From Halioglobus japonicus (lineage in GTDB: Bacteria > Pseudomonadota > Gammaproteobacteria > Pseudomonadales > Halieaceae), in assembly GCF_001983995.1 (NCBI RefSeq), contig NZ_CP019450.1, positions 3,534,001 through 3,598,000 of the forward strand: a DNA stretch of 64,000 nt. Reading direction: 5' to 3'. Numbering within the stretch: position 1 is the stretch's first letter; every line of letters starts with the position of its first letter. The notes below the pieces were generated by a model. That model saw nothing but the letters and a program-made list of their open reading frames with translations, made no database searches and was not told where the DNA came from. A program made the position numbers and the translations under genes. Positions 53,038-61,268 of the stretch are shown piece after piece.

Positions 53038-54132
53038 ATGAAGTGGTTCTCTGTCTTCACTCTGGCATGGCTGATACCGGCACTCATCGTCGCGCCGGCA
53101 CTGCAAGCCGATGACATCAATCGCCGTGTACCCGCTGAGTGGGAATCCCAGGCAGCGACATGGTTGCAATGGCCGGGTCCCTACGAGCGCTCTTTCGAGC
53201 CGGCTTTTGCGAAGATATCCACCATCGTCAGCCGCTACCAACCCCTCAAGATCCTTTACCTGTCAGATAATGTTGAACAGCGCGCGCGAAGGGCCATTGA
53301 GTCAATCGGCGGGAATCCGGATCACGCCAACATCGAGTGGCTTTCGATTCCCTACGACAGTGCCTGGATGCGCGACAACGGCCCGGTTTACCTGGAAGTC
53401 GACGGTAAACAGGTGATCCAGGACTGGGGCTTTGATGCCTGGGGCGGCGCATTTGGCAGCGATATTCCTTACCGTAGTGATGATCGCATACCTAAAGTCT
53501 TGGGTGAACGCCTTGGGCTGACCGTAGAGTCTGTCGATATCGTGCATGAGCGTGGCAACCTGGAGTTCAATGGTGTTGATTCCGTGCTGTTGAACTGGAG
53601 CACGCTGGGCGACCCAGATCGCAACCCGAGCTATGATCGCGCACAGGCGGTGGACGATCTCAAAGCAGCCTTCGGCGTATCCCGCGTGATCATGGTAGAA
53701 GGGATCCCTGAAGGCGACCTGACGCGCGGGCACATCGACGGCTTTGCACGCTTCATCGATGCCGACACAGTGGTGGTTTCACAGTGCACCGAGACCTCCA
53801 GTTGCCGTCCCGGCGATGGTTCCACCGGCAGCGTGTATGACGCCGCCGCGGCAACCATCGCCGGGGCAGGCCTCAACGTGATTCGAGACCCCATCGATGG
53901 CAAGGTGAGCTATCGCGACAAGGTATTCGATACCAATTACCTCAACTGGATGGTCGGCAATGGATTTGTCATCACTATGGGCTTCGGTGACGAACAGCTG
54001 GACGCCGCTGCGAGAAAGCGCATCGAGGGTTATTTCCCGGGGCGTGATGTGTACGTGATCGAAATGCTCGCCTCCTGGTACGACGGCGGTGGCGTGCACT
54101 GCCACACCAACGATCAACCCGCGCTCTTGTAA
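53038..54132 (+). CDS. Exported agmatine deiminase/peptidylarginine deiminase-like enzyme
   Basis: This 364-aa guanidino-group hydrolase (PPAD/AgD superfamily) has a signal peptide (MKWFSVFTLAWLIPALIVAPALQA), unlike cytoplasmic agmatine deiminases. Active-site motifs are WMRDNGPVYL, the His/Asp pair GHIDGFARF, and the catalytic Cys in GGGVHCHTNDQP. The usual E-x-G-G motif reads ERGNLEFNG. It would convert an arginine-like guanidino group to a ureido group with ammonia release, outside the cytoplasm. It could act on agmatine or on peptide arginine. No putrescine-pathway partner is adjacent. Confidence 0.85.
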   Translation: MKWFSVFTLAWLIPALIVAPALQADDINRRVPAEWESQAATWLQWPGPYERSFEPAFAKISTIVSRYQPLKILYLSDNVEQRARRAIESIGGNPDHANIEWLSIPYDSAWMRDNGPVYLEVDGKQVIQDWGFDAWGGAFGSDIPYRSDDRIPKVLGERLGLTVESVDIVHERGNLEFNGVDSVLLNWSTLGDPDRNPSYDRAQAVDDLKAAFGVSRVIMVEGIPEGDLTRGHIDGFARFIDADTVVVSQCTETSSCRPGDGSTGSVYDAAAATIAGAGLNVIRDPIDGKVSYRDKVFDTNYLNWMVGNGFVITMGFGDEQLDAAARKRIEGYFPGRDVYVIEMLASWYDGGGVHCHTNDQPALL

Positions 54133-54418
54133 TTTCATTCATCTTTCAATTGTCCTGCAATAGAGTTGTGGAAATAGACCAGAAACAAACCGATTTATCT
54201 CACACCTCAAAGGCGACAATTGGTGGCATAAAATATGGCCCGACTGAATGTCCGCTTTGAGACTGCCGACTCAACTCGCTAACGCCACCAGCATAAGAGC
54301 AAAGACTAAAGATTATGGGATAGAAAATTCATCAAGTTAATCGCGCCGACCACCAGCGAACAAACCGCAATCACGCTGGTCATTACTTCCCTAACGACTG
54401 ATGTGCACGATCAGGCTG
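54133..54418. other. Intergenic region without a gene
   Basis: No convincing reading frame. It contains one GTCCGCTTT-type repeat core at about 54248-54259 and AT-rich sequence between the deiminase and the convergent transporter gene. Confidence 0.5.
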
Positions 54419-55657
54419 TCAGAATAACACCTGATACAGTTTAAGGCCGCCGAGGCCGAGTGTGACCGCCACCACTACCGCGCCCAGCAGGTTACTGGCG
54501 AGACCATTGCAGTGGCCACCCATGGCGGCTTTGCGATTGACCATGAGCAACAGGAAAATCGCACAGATGGGCAGCAGGAAGCCATTAGCGGCCTGGGCAA
54601 AGAGGATGGCGGTAAGTGGCTTGGTGCCAATGACGGCAAAGAATGTGCCGCATAGCAGCACGGCCAGCCAGATGCTGCGGAAGCGCCATGAGGCGAGATC
54701 CGCCTGCCAGCCCAGGGCACCGCTCACGGCGTAGGCCGCTGCAAGTGGCGCGGCCACGGCACTGCTCAGGCCTGCAGCAAACAGGCCAATGGCAAAGAAG
54801 TAGCGCGATGCCGAGCCCAGCAGTGGCTCTAACTGCACCGCAATATTGGCGGCGGTGATCTCCATGTTGCTGCCGAAAAATGCCGCTGCGGCGGTGCTCA
54901 TAATCGCCAGCGTGATAAGGCCGCCCAGGCCTATGGAGACACCGGTATCCACTCTCGCCGCACGCAGTGACCTATCCAAACCTTCGGACGCAGGCCACTT
55001 CTCCTGCACAGCACTGGAGTGCAGGAACAAGTTATAGGGCACCACTGTGGTACCGATCAGGGCGATGGCTGTGAGCAGGCTACCCTCGGGCAGGGTCGGC
55101 CTGAGCATGCCACCGAAGAATTCCGCCAGCGAGGGGCGCACCATGATAAAGGTGAGCAAGAACACGGTGCTCATCAACAGCACCAATACCACCAGCACGC
55201 CTTCAATCATTTTGTAGCGGCCACTGAACAACAGCGCGCCTGAGGCGCCGCCCACGAGCAGCGACCAGATCCAACCATCAACACCGCTAAGCCCTTGCAA
55301 GCCCAGCGCGGCGCCGGTGATATTCCCCGCTTCATAGGCGGCATTGCCAAAGCCCACGGCGGCCACGACCAGAATGACGGCTACCGTGCCGTACCAGCGG
55401 CCGCTGAAGGTATCGCGCAGCGCCTGGGCGAGGCCCTGGCGGGTCACGAGCCCGAGCCGGGCAGACATTTCCTGGAGCACCGCGGTGGCGATTACAGAGA
55501 ACAGCAGCGCCCACAACAGGGCATAGCCGAAGCTGGCGCCAGCAACACTGGCAGTGGTCACCGTACCCGGCCCGATGAAAGCTGCAGTAACAAGAAGCCC
55601 CGGACCAAATGGTCCGGGGCTTCGGGGTGCTGAATGATTGACAGAGTCAGATTTCAA
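54419..55657 (-). CDS. Nramp-family-like divalent metal transporter with variant metal site
   Basis: This 412-aa protein has about eleven hydrophobic helices and Nramp-like spacing. The helix-1 site reads FIGPGTVTTASVAGASFGYALLW, where canonical Nramp has DPGN, so the metal-coordinating Asp and Asn are Gly and Thr. The helix-6 motif reads VVPYNLFLHSS where MPH is expected. It therefore belongs to a variant clade and may transport something other than Mn/Fe, or use another mechanism. The start is TTG at 55657, overlapping the ABC permease stop by 11 bases. An unusually stable hairpin lies inside its first 20 codons. Confidence 0.82.
   Translation of the reverse strand: MKSDSVNHSAPRSPGPFGPGLLVTAAFIGPGTVTTASVAGASFGYALLWALLFSVIATAVLQEMSARLGLVTRQGLAQALRDTFSGRWYGTVAVILVVAAVGFGNAAYEAGNITGAALGLQGLSGVDGWIWSLLVGGASGALLFSGRYKMIEGVLVVLVLLMSTVFLLTFIMVRPSLAEFFGGMLRPTLPEGSLLTAIALIGTTVVPYNLFLHSSAVQEKWPASEGLDRSLRAARVDTGVSIGLGGLITLAIMSTAAAAFFGSNMEITAANIAVQLEPLLGSASRYFFAIGLFAAGLSSAVAAPLAAAYAVSGALGWQADLASWRFRSIWLAVLLCGTFFAVIGTKPLTAILFAQAANGFLLPICAIFLLLMVNRKAAMGGHCNGLASNLLGAVVVAVTLGLGGLKLYQVLF
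55600..55622 (-). terminator. Hairpin inside the transporter start, possible terminator of the ABC operon
   Basis: GCCCCGGACCA, AA, TGGTCCGGGGC on the plus strand; on the minus strand it is followed by TTCTTGTT. It lies 25 bases after the ABC permease stop and within transporter codons 12-20, encoding the conserved Gly-Pro-Gly. It may attenuate transport expression. Confidence 0.5.
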
Positions 55658-56792
55658 ATCGATATCGCCGCAAATACACCGATGCTACAACAGCCGCTGC
55701 GGCAAACGCCAGTCCGAGGAACAAGCTGAGATAATCGATATTGGCCCAGAAACCGGCGTGGAGGTGAAAGCCCACCGAACTTTCGCCGCCTATAAAATAA
55801 GGCAAATGATTCTTCACCGCGGTAACGGCATAATCCGTGCCCAACCACAGGCCCTCAACAATGACCATACCAATCACCGGCACAACAGCGGTCAGGAAAG
55901 GCGAGCGCTTGGCAAATGCTGATGCCAACATCAGGTAGGCGTACACCGGCACCACCCACAGTGCGGTCAGCAGCCAGCCACCAATTTGCTGCACAAGCAG
56001 GTGACCAAACTCAATATTGCCCAGTACCGCTTCAAAGGGGTCTTTATTCATCTGCGACACCAACACCATGGCTAGCAATATAAACACCATCTGCAGAATC
56101 AACGACACCGCTATATACATCGCGGGGGCCACAAACAGGGCCACACTTAGGCGCACCAACACCTCTTCCCACTCCGATACCGGCATAGACTTCCAAAACA
56201 AAATGCTACGGTCCTTGCGGTCGTTGTACAGGCAACTCAGCAGGTAGTTTACGGTCGCGACGATCAAAGTAATTAACAGCATACCGTGGAGCACATTAAG
56301 TGCCGGATTAAGGCTGCCGACCTCTTCCACTTCCCACTCCGCATCATCGTCGCTATCGGCGCCGGGTTCGAAACGCCACTCACGCGAGAAGTCCCATTCC
56401 TCCGAAGCGTTGGGGTCATCCGCTACAAACTCTACAAACTCAACAGCTTCGGACGGCAGTGACGGTGACGGTGCCGGTGCTGGTGCTGGTGCTGGTGCTG
56501 GTGCTGGTGCTGGTGCTGGTGCTGGTGCTGGTGCTGGTTGGTACGGAGGATCCAGGCCGTGATCATCATCAATGTGAACCGCAATTACCGGGCTTATATC
56601 GTCAGCATTGAAAATGGCCTCGAACATATTGTCGCCGATGGCGGTGATGCGGCCGGCGAGAATTACGCTGGCAAACATCAGCACCGCCAGAATCGCGGCC
56701 GTAACAATGGGGGTAATCACCAGCGATACGTGGAATTCCTGCAGCTCACGCTGCACCAGGGTATAGATACGGTGGGTATTGATCGTAGCCAT
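55647..56792 (-). CDS. ABC-2 type transporter permease with Pro-Ala repeat
   Basis: This 381-aa permease has at least six membrane helices (LVITPIVTAAILAVLMFASVILA, MLLITLIVATVNYLLSCLY, MYIAVSLILQMVFILLAMVLV and others). Between helices 1 and 2, an external loop of about 100 residues contains a PAPAPAPA run encoded by ten GGTGCT hexamers, then acidic residues. It is the membrane part of an ABC exporter with the ATPase directly upstream; the ATPase stop and its ATG share one base. The GntR, ATPase, permease order is typical of YtrA-type cell-envelope stress operons. Confidence 0.88.
   Translation of the reverse strand: MATINTHRIYTLVQRELQEFHVSLVITPIVTAAILAVLMFASVILAGRITAIGDNMFEAIFNADDISPVIAVHIDDDHGLDPPYQPAPAPAPAPAPAPAPAPAPAPAPSPSLPSEAVEFVEFVADDPNASEEWDFSREWRFEPGADSDDDAEWEVEEVGSLNPALNVLHGMLLITLIVATVNYLLSCLYNDRKDRSILFWKSMPVSEWEEVLVRLSVALFVAPAMYIAVSLILQMVFILLAMVLVSQMNKDPFEAVLGNIEFGHLLVQQIGGWLLTALWVVPVYAYLMLASAFAKRSPFLTAVVPVIGMVIVEGLWLGTDYAVTAVKNHLPYFIGGESSVGFHLHAGFWANIDYLSLFLGLAFAAAAVVASVYLRRYRFEI
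56476..56535. repeat. Ten tandem GGTGCT hexamers
   Basis: Ten perfect copies, preceded by one GGTGAC and one GGTGCC. On the coding strand they encode alternating Pro and Ala in the external loop of the ABC permease. Copy-number change would alter loop length without shifting the frame. Confidence 0.9.
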
Positions 56793-57646
56793 TATTTTTC
56801 TCCTCCCATCATCGCCACGAATAGATCGGCGATTGACGGTGTGCGCAGCTTGCCCAGCGACCCCAACAGCGCGCGATCAACGTCTTCATAAATCACTGAC
56901 TTGCCTCCGAGAATACTCTGGGCACCCAGGTGCGGAATATCCATGGCGCGCTGGGCGTTTTCACCCACGGTGTCCAGCTGCACAAAATCTTCTTCGATGG
57001 ATTCCATACTACGGCTCAGTACCAGCTTGCCACGGTCAATAAACGTGACGTCGGTGAGAATGTTCTGCACCTCTTCCACCTGGTGGGTGGAGATGATGAT
57101 AGTGCGTTCACCGTCGTAATAGTCAGATATCAACTGCTCAAAGAAGCGCTTGCGGAACAGAATATCCAGGCCGAGCGTCGGTTCATCGAGAATCAACAGC
57201 TTGGCATCAATCGCCATTACCATAGCCAGGTGCAGCTGCACCATCATGCCCTTGGAGAGATCACGAATGCGACGCTTCAGGCTCACATCGGTATCGCGTA
57301 GAAAGGCCTCGGCATGATCGCGGTCAAAGCGGGGATGAATACCCGTCACATAGTCCAGCAACTGCGCCACTTTCATCCACCGTGGCAATACCGCAGTGTC
57401 GGCGATAAAACACACCTGTTCCATCAGCTTGGCGCGCTCGCGAAGTGGGCTGCAGCCGAGCACCTCGAGTTCGCCATCGAACTCGGTAAGACCCAACAGC
57501 GAGCGCAGCAAAGTTGTCTTGCCCGCGCCGTTTGGCCCGATCAATCCCATCACTGATCCGGAGTTGACGGTAAAGCTCGCCTCATCAACCGCACGCAGAT
57601 CTCCGAAGCGGCGGGTCAGCCCCCTGGCTTCGATTATGGTACTCAT
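56792..57646 (-). CDS. ABC transporter ATP-binding protein
   Basis: This 284-aa ATPase has Walker A GPNGAGKTT, a degenerate signature LSKGMMVQLHLAM (instead of LSGGQ), Walker B LLILDEPTLGLD and the H-loop IISTHQVEEV. It powers the permease encoded next. It overlaps the GntR gene by 4 bases (ATGA) and the permease by one base. The degenerate signature is common in YtrB-type ATPases. Operon layout suggests export or signalling at the envelope. Confidence 0.93.
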   Translation of the reverse strand: MSTIIEARGLTRRFGDLRAVDEASFTVNSGSVMGLIGPNGAGKTTLLRSLLGLTEFDGELEVLGCSPLRERAKLMEQVCFIADTAVLPRWMKVAQLLDYVTGIHPRFDRDHAEAFLRDTDVSLKRRIRDLSKGMMVQLHLAMVMAIDAKLLILDEPTLGLDILFRKRFFEQLISDYYDGERTIIISTHQVEEVQNILTDVTFIDRGKLVLSRSMESIEEDFVQLDTVGENAQRAMDIPHLGAQSILGGKSVIYEDVDRALLGSLGKLRTPSIADLFVAMMGGEK

Positions 57647-58017
57647 TGTTTTTCTCCCCCTGAGGTGAGCAACAGGTCAACGACTTCCTGAAGCTCGAGA
57701 CCGAGAACCCGCGCCCGATCGAGAAACGCGGGCACCTCCTCATCTATAAACTGTTGTTTTTCGTTGCTGGTGAGCGCCGAGCTGGCACCCTCGCGGACAA
57801 ACATGCCCAGACCACGGCGTTTTTCCAGAAGGCCGGCGTCAACCAGTTCCTGGTAGGCCTTACCTACGGTCAGGTGGTTGATCTGGTAATCAGATGCCAC
57901 CTGGCGCACCGAGGGCACAGCCTCACCTTCAGGGAAGGTGCCGTCCATGATCCGCTCTGCCACCAGGTCGCGGAGCTGGCGATAGATCGGCTGTTTATCA
58001 TTCCATTCGACAGTCAC
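57643..58017 (-). CDS. GntR family (YtrA-like) transcriptional regulator
   Basis: This 124-aa short GntR regulator has the winged helix IYRQLRDLVAERIMDGTFPEGEAVPSVRQVASDYQINHLTVGKAYQELVDAGLLEKRRGLGMFV. A short C-terminal helix replaces a ligand domain, as in the YtrA subfamily. It overlaps the ATPase and lies 15 bases after the head-GIN gene. It probably represses the whole operon (58842 down to the permease) and is relieved by envelope or antibiotic stress, by family analogy. Confidence 0.93.
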   Translation of the reverse strand: MTVEWNDKQPIYRQLRDLVAERIMDGTFPEGEAVPSVRQVASDYQINHLTVGKAYQELVDAGLLEKRRGLGMFVREGASSALTSNEKQQFIDEEVPAFLDRARVLGLELQEVVDLLLTSGGEKQ

Positions 58018-58032
58018 GTCAAGAATTCCCGA

Positions 58033-58842
58033 TTAGCGGCGGCGATTCAGATCGCCAGAGCCAATGATGTTGCTGTCGATTTCCGGCTCGCCGCTGTACT
58101 GCACGTCGCCGCTGCCAATAATGTTCACCTCCATGGCTTTTACCTCACCCAGCCGGGCATCGCCCGAACCAATAATATTGATTTCAGCCCAGTCAAAATC
58201 GACTGGGCTGAAATCGATGGTGCCGCCCCCGATGATATTCATATCAACGGTGGAAGCCGCTTGATTGGAGGACTTGATCTTGATGTCACCCGAGCCGCTA
58301 ATCACCGCTTGCACAACATCCAGGGCTACTTCACCCATGGCGATATCGCCCGCCCCTGCCACCACTACTTCGAGGGTAGGCGTATCCAGTTTCGCCACCT
58401 TCAGGTCACCGGAACCATCGAGCCGAAGCTCGACATCATCGGCGGCTACCGAAAAGGCCTTGATGTCGCCAGAGCCCGACACATTCAGCTCCAGAGTATC
58501 CACATCCATTGGCTTAATGAAAACATCACCGCTGCCTGTCAGTGCCAGTTCTTCGAGTCGGGGCATGGTGACTTTGTATTGCAGGGAACCGTAGTCGTAG
58601 TTGTCATTGCGCCTGGCCGCGCCCAATACCAAGGTGTTGCCCTTAATGTAATAAGGCGTGCGCTGAAGTTCATCACGGTCGCCACGCACCTGCAGTTCGA
58701 AAGCATCGCCCTGCGACACTTCCACTTCGACGCTGCCCACAACCAGTATCGAATCGGCGTGAACATCGTCCACGGTCATGGATTCAGCTGCGGCCAATGT
58801 GGCCAAACAAAAAGACGCGGGAATAAACGTATATTTGATCAT
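58033..58842 (-). CDS. Exported head-GIN (DUF2807) beta-helix protein
   Basis: This 269-aa exported protein has a signal peptide (MIKYTFIPASFCLATLAAA) and then repeating Gly-Ser-Gly-Asp turns (ALTGSGDVFI, NVSGSGDIKA, DGSGDLKV, GAGDIAMG, SGSGDIKI and so on), the pattern of DUF2807 putative auto-transporter-like beta-helices. It is periplasmic or surface-exposed. It sits directly upstream of the GntR and ABC genes on the same strand, so a role as sensor or binding protein for that envelope-stress system is plausible but unproven. Confidence 0.9.
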   Translation of the reverse strand: MIKYTFIPASFCLATLAAAESMTVDDVHADSILVVGSVEVEVSQGDAFELQVRGDRDELQRTPYYIKGNTLVLGAARRNDNYDYGSLQYKVTMPRLEELALTGSGDVFIKPMDVDTLELNVSGSGDIKAFSVAADDVELRLDGSGDLKVAKLDTPTLEVVVAGAGDIAMGEVALDVVQAVISGSGDIKIKSSNQAASTVDMNIIGGGTIDFSPVDFDWAEINIIGSGDARLGEVKAMEVNIIGSGDVQYSGEPEIDSNIIGSGDLNRRR

Positions 58843-58857
58843 TGTTGCTCTCCTGAT

Positions 58858-59139
58858 TCAGGCCGCAGTGTGATCATCACTGCCGTCAGAAAAATATTCG
58901 GCCAGCAGTGCTGCGGGCACGAAGAGAAGGATGCTCAGGCAGCCGATCATCAGCGCACGTCCCAGCGCATTGAACGACAAGCCTTCACCCTGCCCTGCCA
59001 TTGGCTGGGCGGCATTCAGCTCCAGGCAATCCTGAAGCTGCACCAGCGCCACGTGCGCCGGTGCCACCTGACCAGCCTGCGAGTGAACAATCACTACTGC
59101 AAGGCCAATCAGGAAGAAAACAGAAATATAACGCCACAT
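58858..59139 (-). CDS. Small membrane protein
   Basis: This 93-aa protein has two hydrophobic helices (MWRYISVFFLIGLAVVIVHS and ALGRALMIGCLSILLFVPAALLA) joined by a polar loop. The ATG at 59139 is chosen because a longer reading overlaps the upstream small gene. It is co-directional with the head-GIN/ABC operon and 15 bases upstream of it. It is probably an accessory membrane component. I do not recognise its family. Confidence 0.6.
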   Translation of the reverse strand: MWRYISVFFLIGLAVVIVHSQAGQVAPAHVALVQLQDCLELNAAQPMAGQGEGLSFNALGRALMIGCLSILLFVPAALLAEYFSDGSDDHTAA

Positions 59140-59149
59140 GATGCCGCTC

Positions 59150-59347
59150 CTACATGCGCCGGGCGTGGCGCACGGGGCTGAACCTGCCCAACACTTCGAG
59201 CAATACGGCCGCGGGCAAAAATGCCCACAAGGCGGTAAAGCCCATACCGAGCGCACTGAGCATGGCGCAGATGATGAACAGACCCGCGTGCACAATGCCC
59301 CGCTTGTCGCTCCTGGCTATAACCTGCTGCCGTGGTTTGATGCTCAT
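59150..59347 (-). CDS. Small membrane protein
   Basis: This 65-aa protein has one or two hydrophobic helices (GLFIICAMLSALGMGFTALWAFLPAAVLLEVLG) between basic ends. It is 10 bases upstream of the 93-aa membrane protein on the same strand and may be the first gene of the envelope operon. ATG at 59347 has AGGGAAAAATG upstream. Function unknown. Confidence 0.58.
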   Translation of the reverse strand: MSIKPRQQVIARSDKRGIVHAGLFIICAMLSALGMGFTALWAFLPAAVLLEVLGRFSPVRHARRM

Positions 59348-59471
59348 TTTTCCCTACCTCACTGAATTGGTGTTATACGCAACTATATCACTAGTTCTGT
59401 ATATCGCAAGGAATTATCTGGAGAAATTTTGTTTTCCCATAAATATCAGAGAGTTAAGAGGTTCAAAAAGG

Positions 59472-59849
59472 CTAGAATTCCAGCCCTTTCTCCATGTTAG
59501 CTGCTATAGCACCGGCAATTCGGCGGGCTTTTTCGGTCTGGGGGCCGGCAAAATGGGCGTCCAGGGTGGCCTCGAAATGGCTCAGCCAGCGGGCAAAATC
59601 GGCCTCTGCGAGGCTGCGCTTACCATGGAGCTGACGATGGATATTCATGGTGTGACGCTGGTAGCCGCGCTCTCCCAGCAACAGCTTGCACCAGTAATCC
59701 TTGATATGGGGAAGGTGAACATCGAGGTCTATCGCCGCCACATCGATGAAAATGGGGGCCAGGGTAGCGTCGGCGAGCATGCGCTCGTAGAACCGTTCAA
59801 CAAACTGTTCTACCTGTGCTCGGCTATCGAGGTCAGGCACCGCCGGCAC
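59472..59849 (-). CDS. Group III truncated hemoglobin
   Basis: This 125-aa globin has the B10-region FYERML, the CD/E segment HLPHIKDYWCKLLLG, and the proximal His in MNIHRQLHGK. Length and the E-helix pattern fit group III (P-type) truncated hemoglobins, which handle O2 or reactive nitrogen. GTG at 59849 is used; it lies immediately after the der stop, so it may be co-transcribed with der. There is no nitrate-metabolism gene nearby. Confidence 0.9.
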   Translation of the reverse strand: MPAVPDLDSRAQVEQFVERFYERMLADATLAPIFIDVAAIDLDVHLPHIKDYWCKLLLGERGYQRHTMNIHRQLHGKRSLAEADFARWLSHFEATLDAHFAGPQTEKARRIAGAIAANMEKGLEF

Positions 59850-61268
59850 CTACTTCTTCTTTTTCTTCTTCTTTTCCGACTTCTTGACGTGGGCCATCAA
59901 GCGCCGCTTGCGCTGAACCTGACGCTGGGTCAGTTTATTGCGCTTGTCGGCGTAGGGGTTGTCAGAGGTGCGGAACTCGATACGCACGGGTGTGCCCACC
60001 AGGTCCAGTTCGCGACGATAGATCTTTTCCAGGTAGCGCTGGTAGCTGGCAGGTACTTTGCCGGTCTGGTTACCGTGAATCACAATCAGCGGCGGGTTCT
60101 GGCCACCGGCATGCGCATAGCGCAGCTTCGGCCGCCGGCCATTAATCATGGGGGGATTGTGGTCAAACACCGCGTCTTCAAGAATGCGTGTCAGTGCATT
60201 GGTGTTAAGCTTGCGGGTAGCGGAGTCGAACGCGGCATTAATTGACTTGTAAAGGTGCCCCACCCCGGTGCCGTGCAGCGCCGAGATAAAGTGGGTATCG
60301 GCGTATTCGGCAAACACCAGACGGCGGGACAACTCGGTCTTGATCCAGTCGCGCTGGTCAGGCTCCACACCATCCCACTTGTTCACGGCCAATACGAGGC
60401 CACGGCCCTTTTCGATACAGTGCCCCAGCAGGTGCATATCCTGTTCGACCAGCCCCTCGTGGGCGTCCATCACCAGAATCACCACATGGGCGTCGTCAAT
60501 CGCCTTCAGGGTTTTGACGATGGAGAACTTCTCCACGGTCTGCTTTACGTTCTTGCGACGTCTGACTCCAGCAGTATCGATCAGGGTGTAGTCTTTGTCG
60601 TTGCGCTGGTAGTCAATGTAGATGCTGTCGCGGGTGGTGCCGGGCTGGTCATACACGACAACCCTATCCTCGCCGAGCAGGCGATTCACCAGAGTGGACT
60701 TGCCCACATTGGGACGGCCAACCACGGCCACCCGGATCGACTTGTAATAATCTTCGTCTTCTTCGCGGGGCTCTTCCGGCGGAAATTCTGCCAGTACATC
60801 CTCGATCATCTGGCGCACGCCACGGCCGTGGCTCGCCGCAATCGAGTACATCGAGGTAATACCTAACGAGAAGAAGTCGCTGGTGGCGACGTCCTCGTTA
60901 ATGCCATCGATTTTGTTAACCACCAGATGGAAGGGCTTGTTGCGCTGGCGCAGGTGGCGGGCCAGGCTGTCGTCTGCGGCGTTCAGGCCCTCGCGGGCAT
61001 CCACCATAAAGAGCACCACATCGGCCTCTTCAATGGCGGCCATCGACTGCTCGGCCATCTCATGATCAATGCCCTCTTCGTCGCCACTGATACCGCCGGT
61101 ATCGATTACCACAAAGGGCTGATTACCAATCCGGGCCTCGCCGTACTTGCGGTCGCGGGTAAGGCCGGGGAAGTCAGCCACCAGCGCGTCCCGACTCCGG
61201 GTGAGCTGGTTAAACAGGGTCGACTTACCGACATTGGGGCGCCCTACCAGGGCGATGACCGGGATCAT
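59850..61268 (-). CDS. der: Ribosome-associated GTPase Der
   Basis: This 472-aa double-GTPase protein has two G domains, with P-loops GRPNVGKST near residue 8 and again near 187, DTAGV and NKWDG specificity motifs, and a KH-like C-terminal domain with a Lys-rich tail. It acts in 50S ribosome maturation. It overlaps the bamB stop by one base (TGATG). The bamB-der order downstream of hisS-yfgM is conserved in gammaproteobacteria and gives the best positional anchor for the window. Confidence 0.98.
   Translation of the reverse strand: MIPVIALVGRPNVGKSTLFNQLTRSRDALVADFPGLTRDRKYGEARIGNQPFVVIDTGGISGDEEGIDHEMAEQSMAAIEEADVVLFMVDAREGLNAADDSLARHLRQRNKPFHLVVNKIDGINEDVATSDFFSLGITSMYSIAASHGRGVRQMIEDVLAEFPPEEPREEDEDYYKSIRVAVVGRPNVGKSTLVNRLLGEDRVVVYDQPGTTRDSIYIDYQRNDKDYTLIDTAGVRRRKNVKQTVEKFSIVKTLKAIDDAHVVILVMDAHEGLVEQDMHLLGHCIEKGRGLVLAVNKWDGVEPDQRDWIKTELSRRLVFAEYADTHFISALHGTGVGHLYKSINAAFDSATRKLNTNALTRILEDAVFDHNPPMINGRRPKLRYAHAGGQNPPLIVIHGNQTGKVPASYQRYLEKIYRRELDLVGTPVRIEFRTSDNPYADKRNKLTQRQVQRKRRLMAHVKKSEKKKKKKK

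Noticed and set aside
57754..59181. A 475-codon plus-strand frame opposite the GntR, head-GIN and small membrane genes
   Set aside because: It is antisense to four well-supported genes and is only a by-product of their repetitive codon use.
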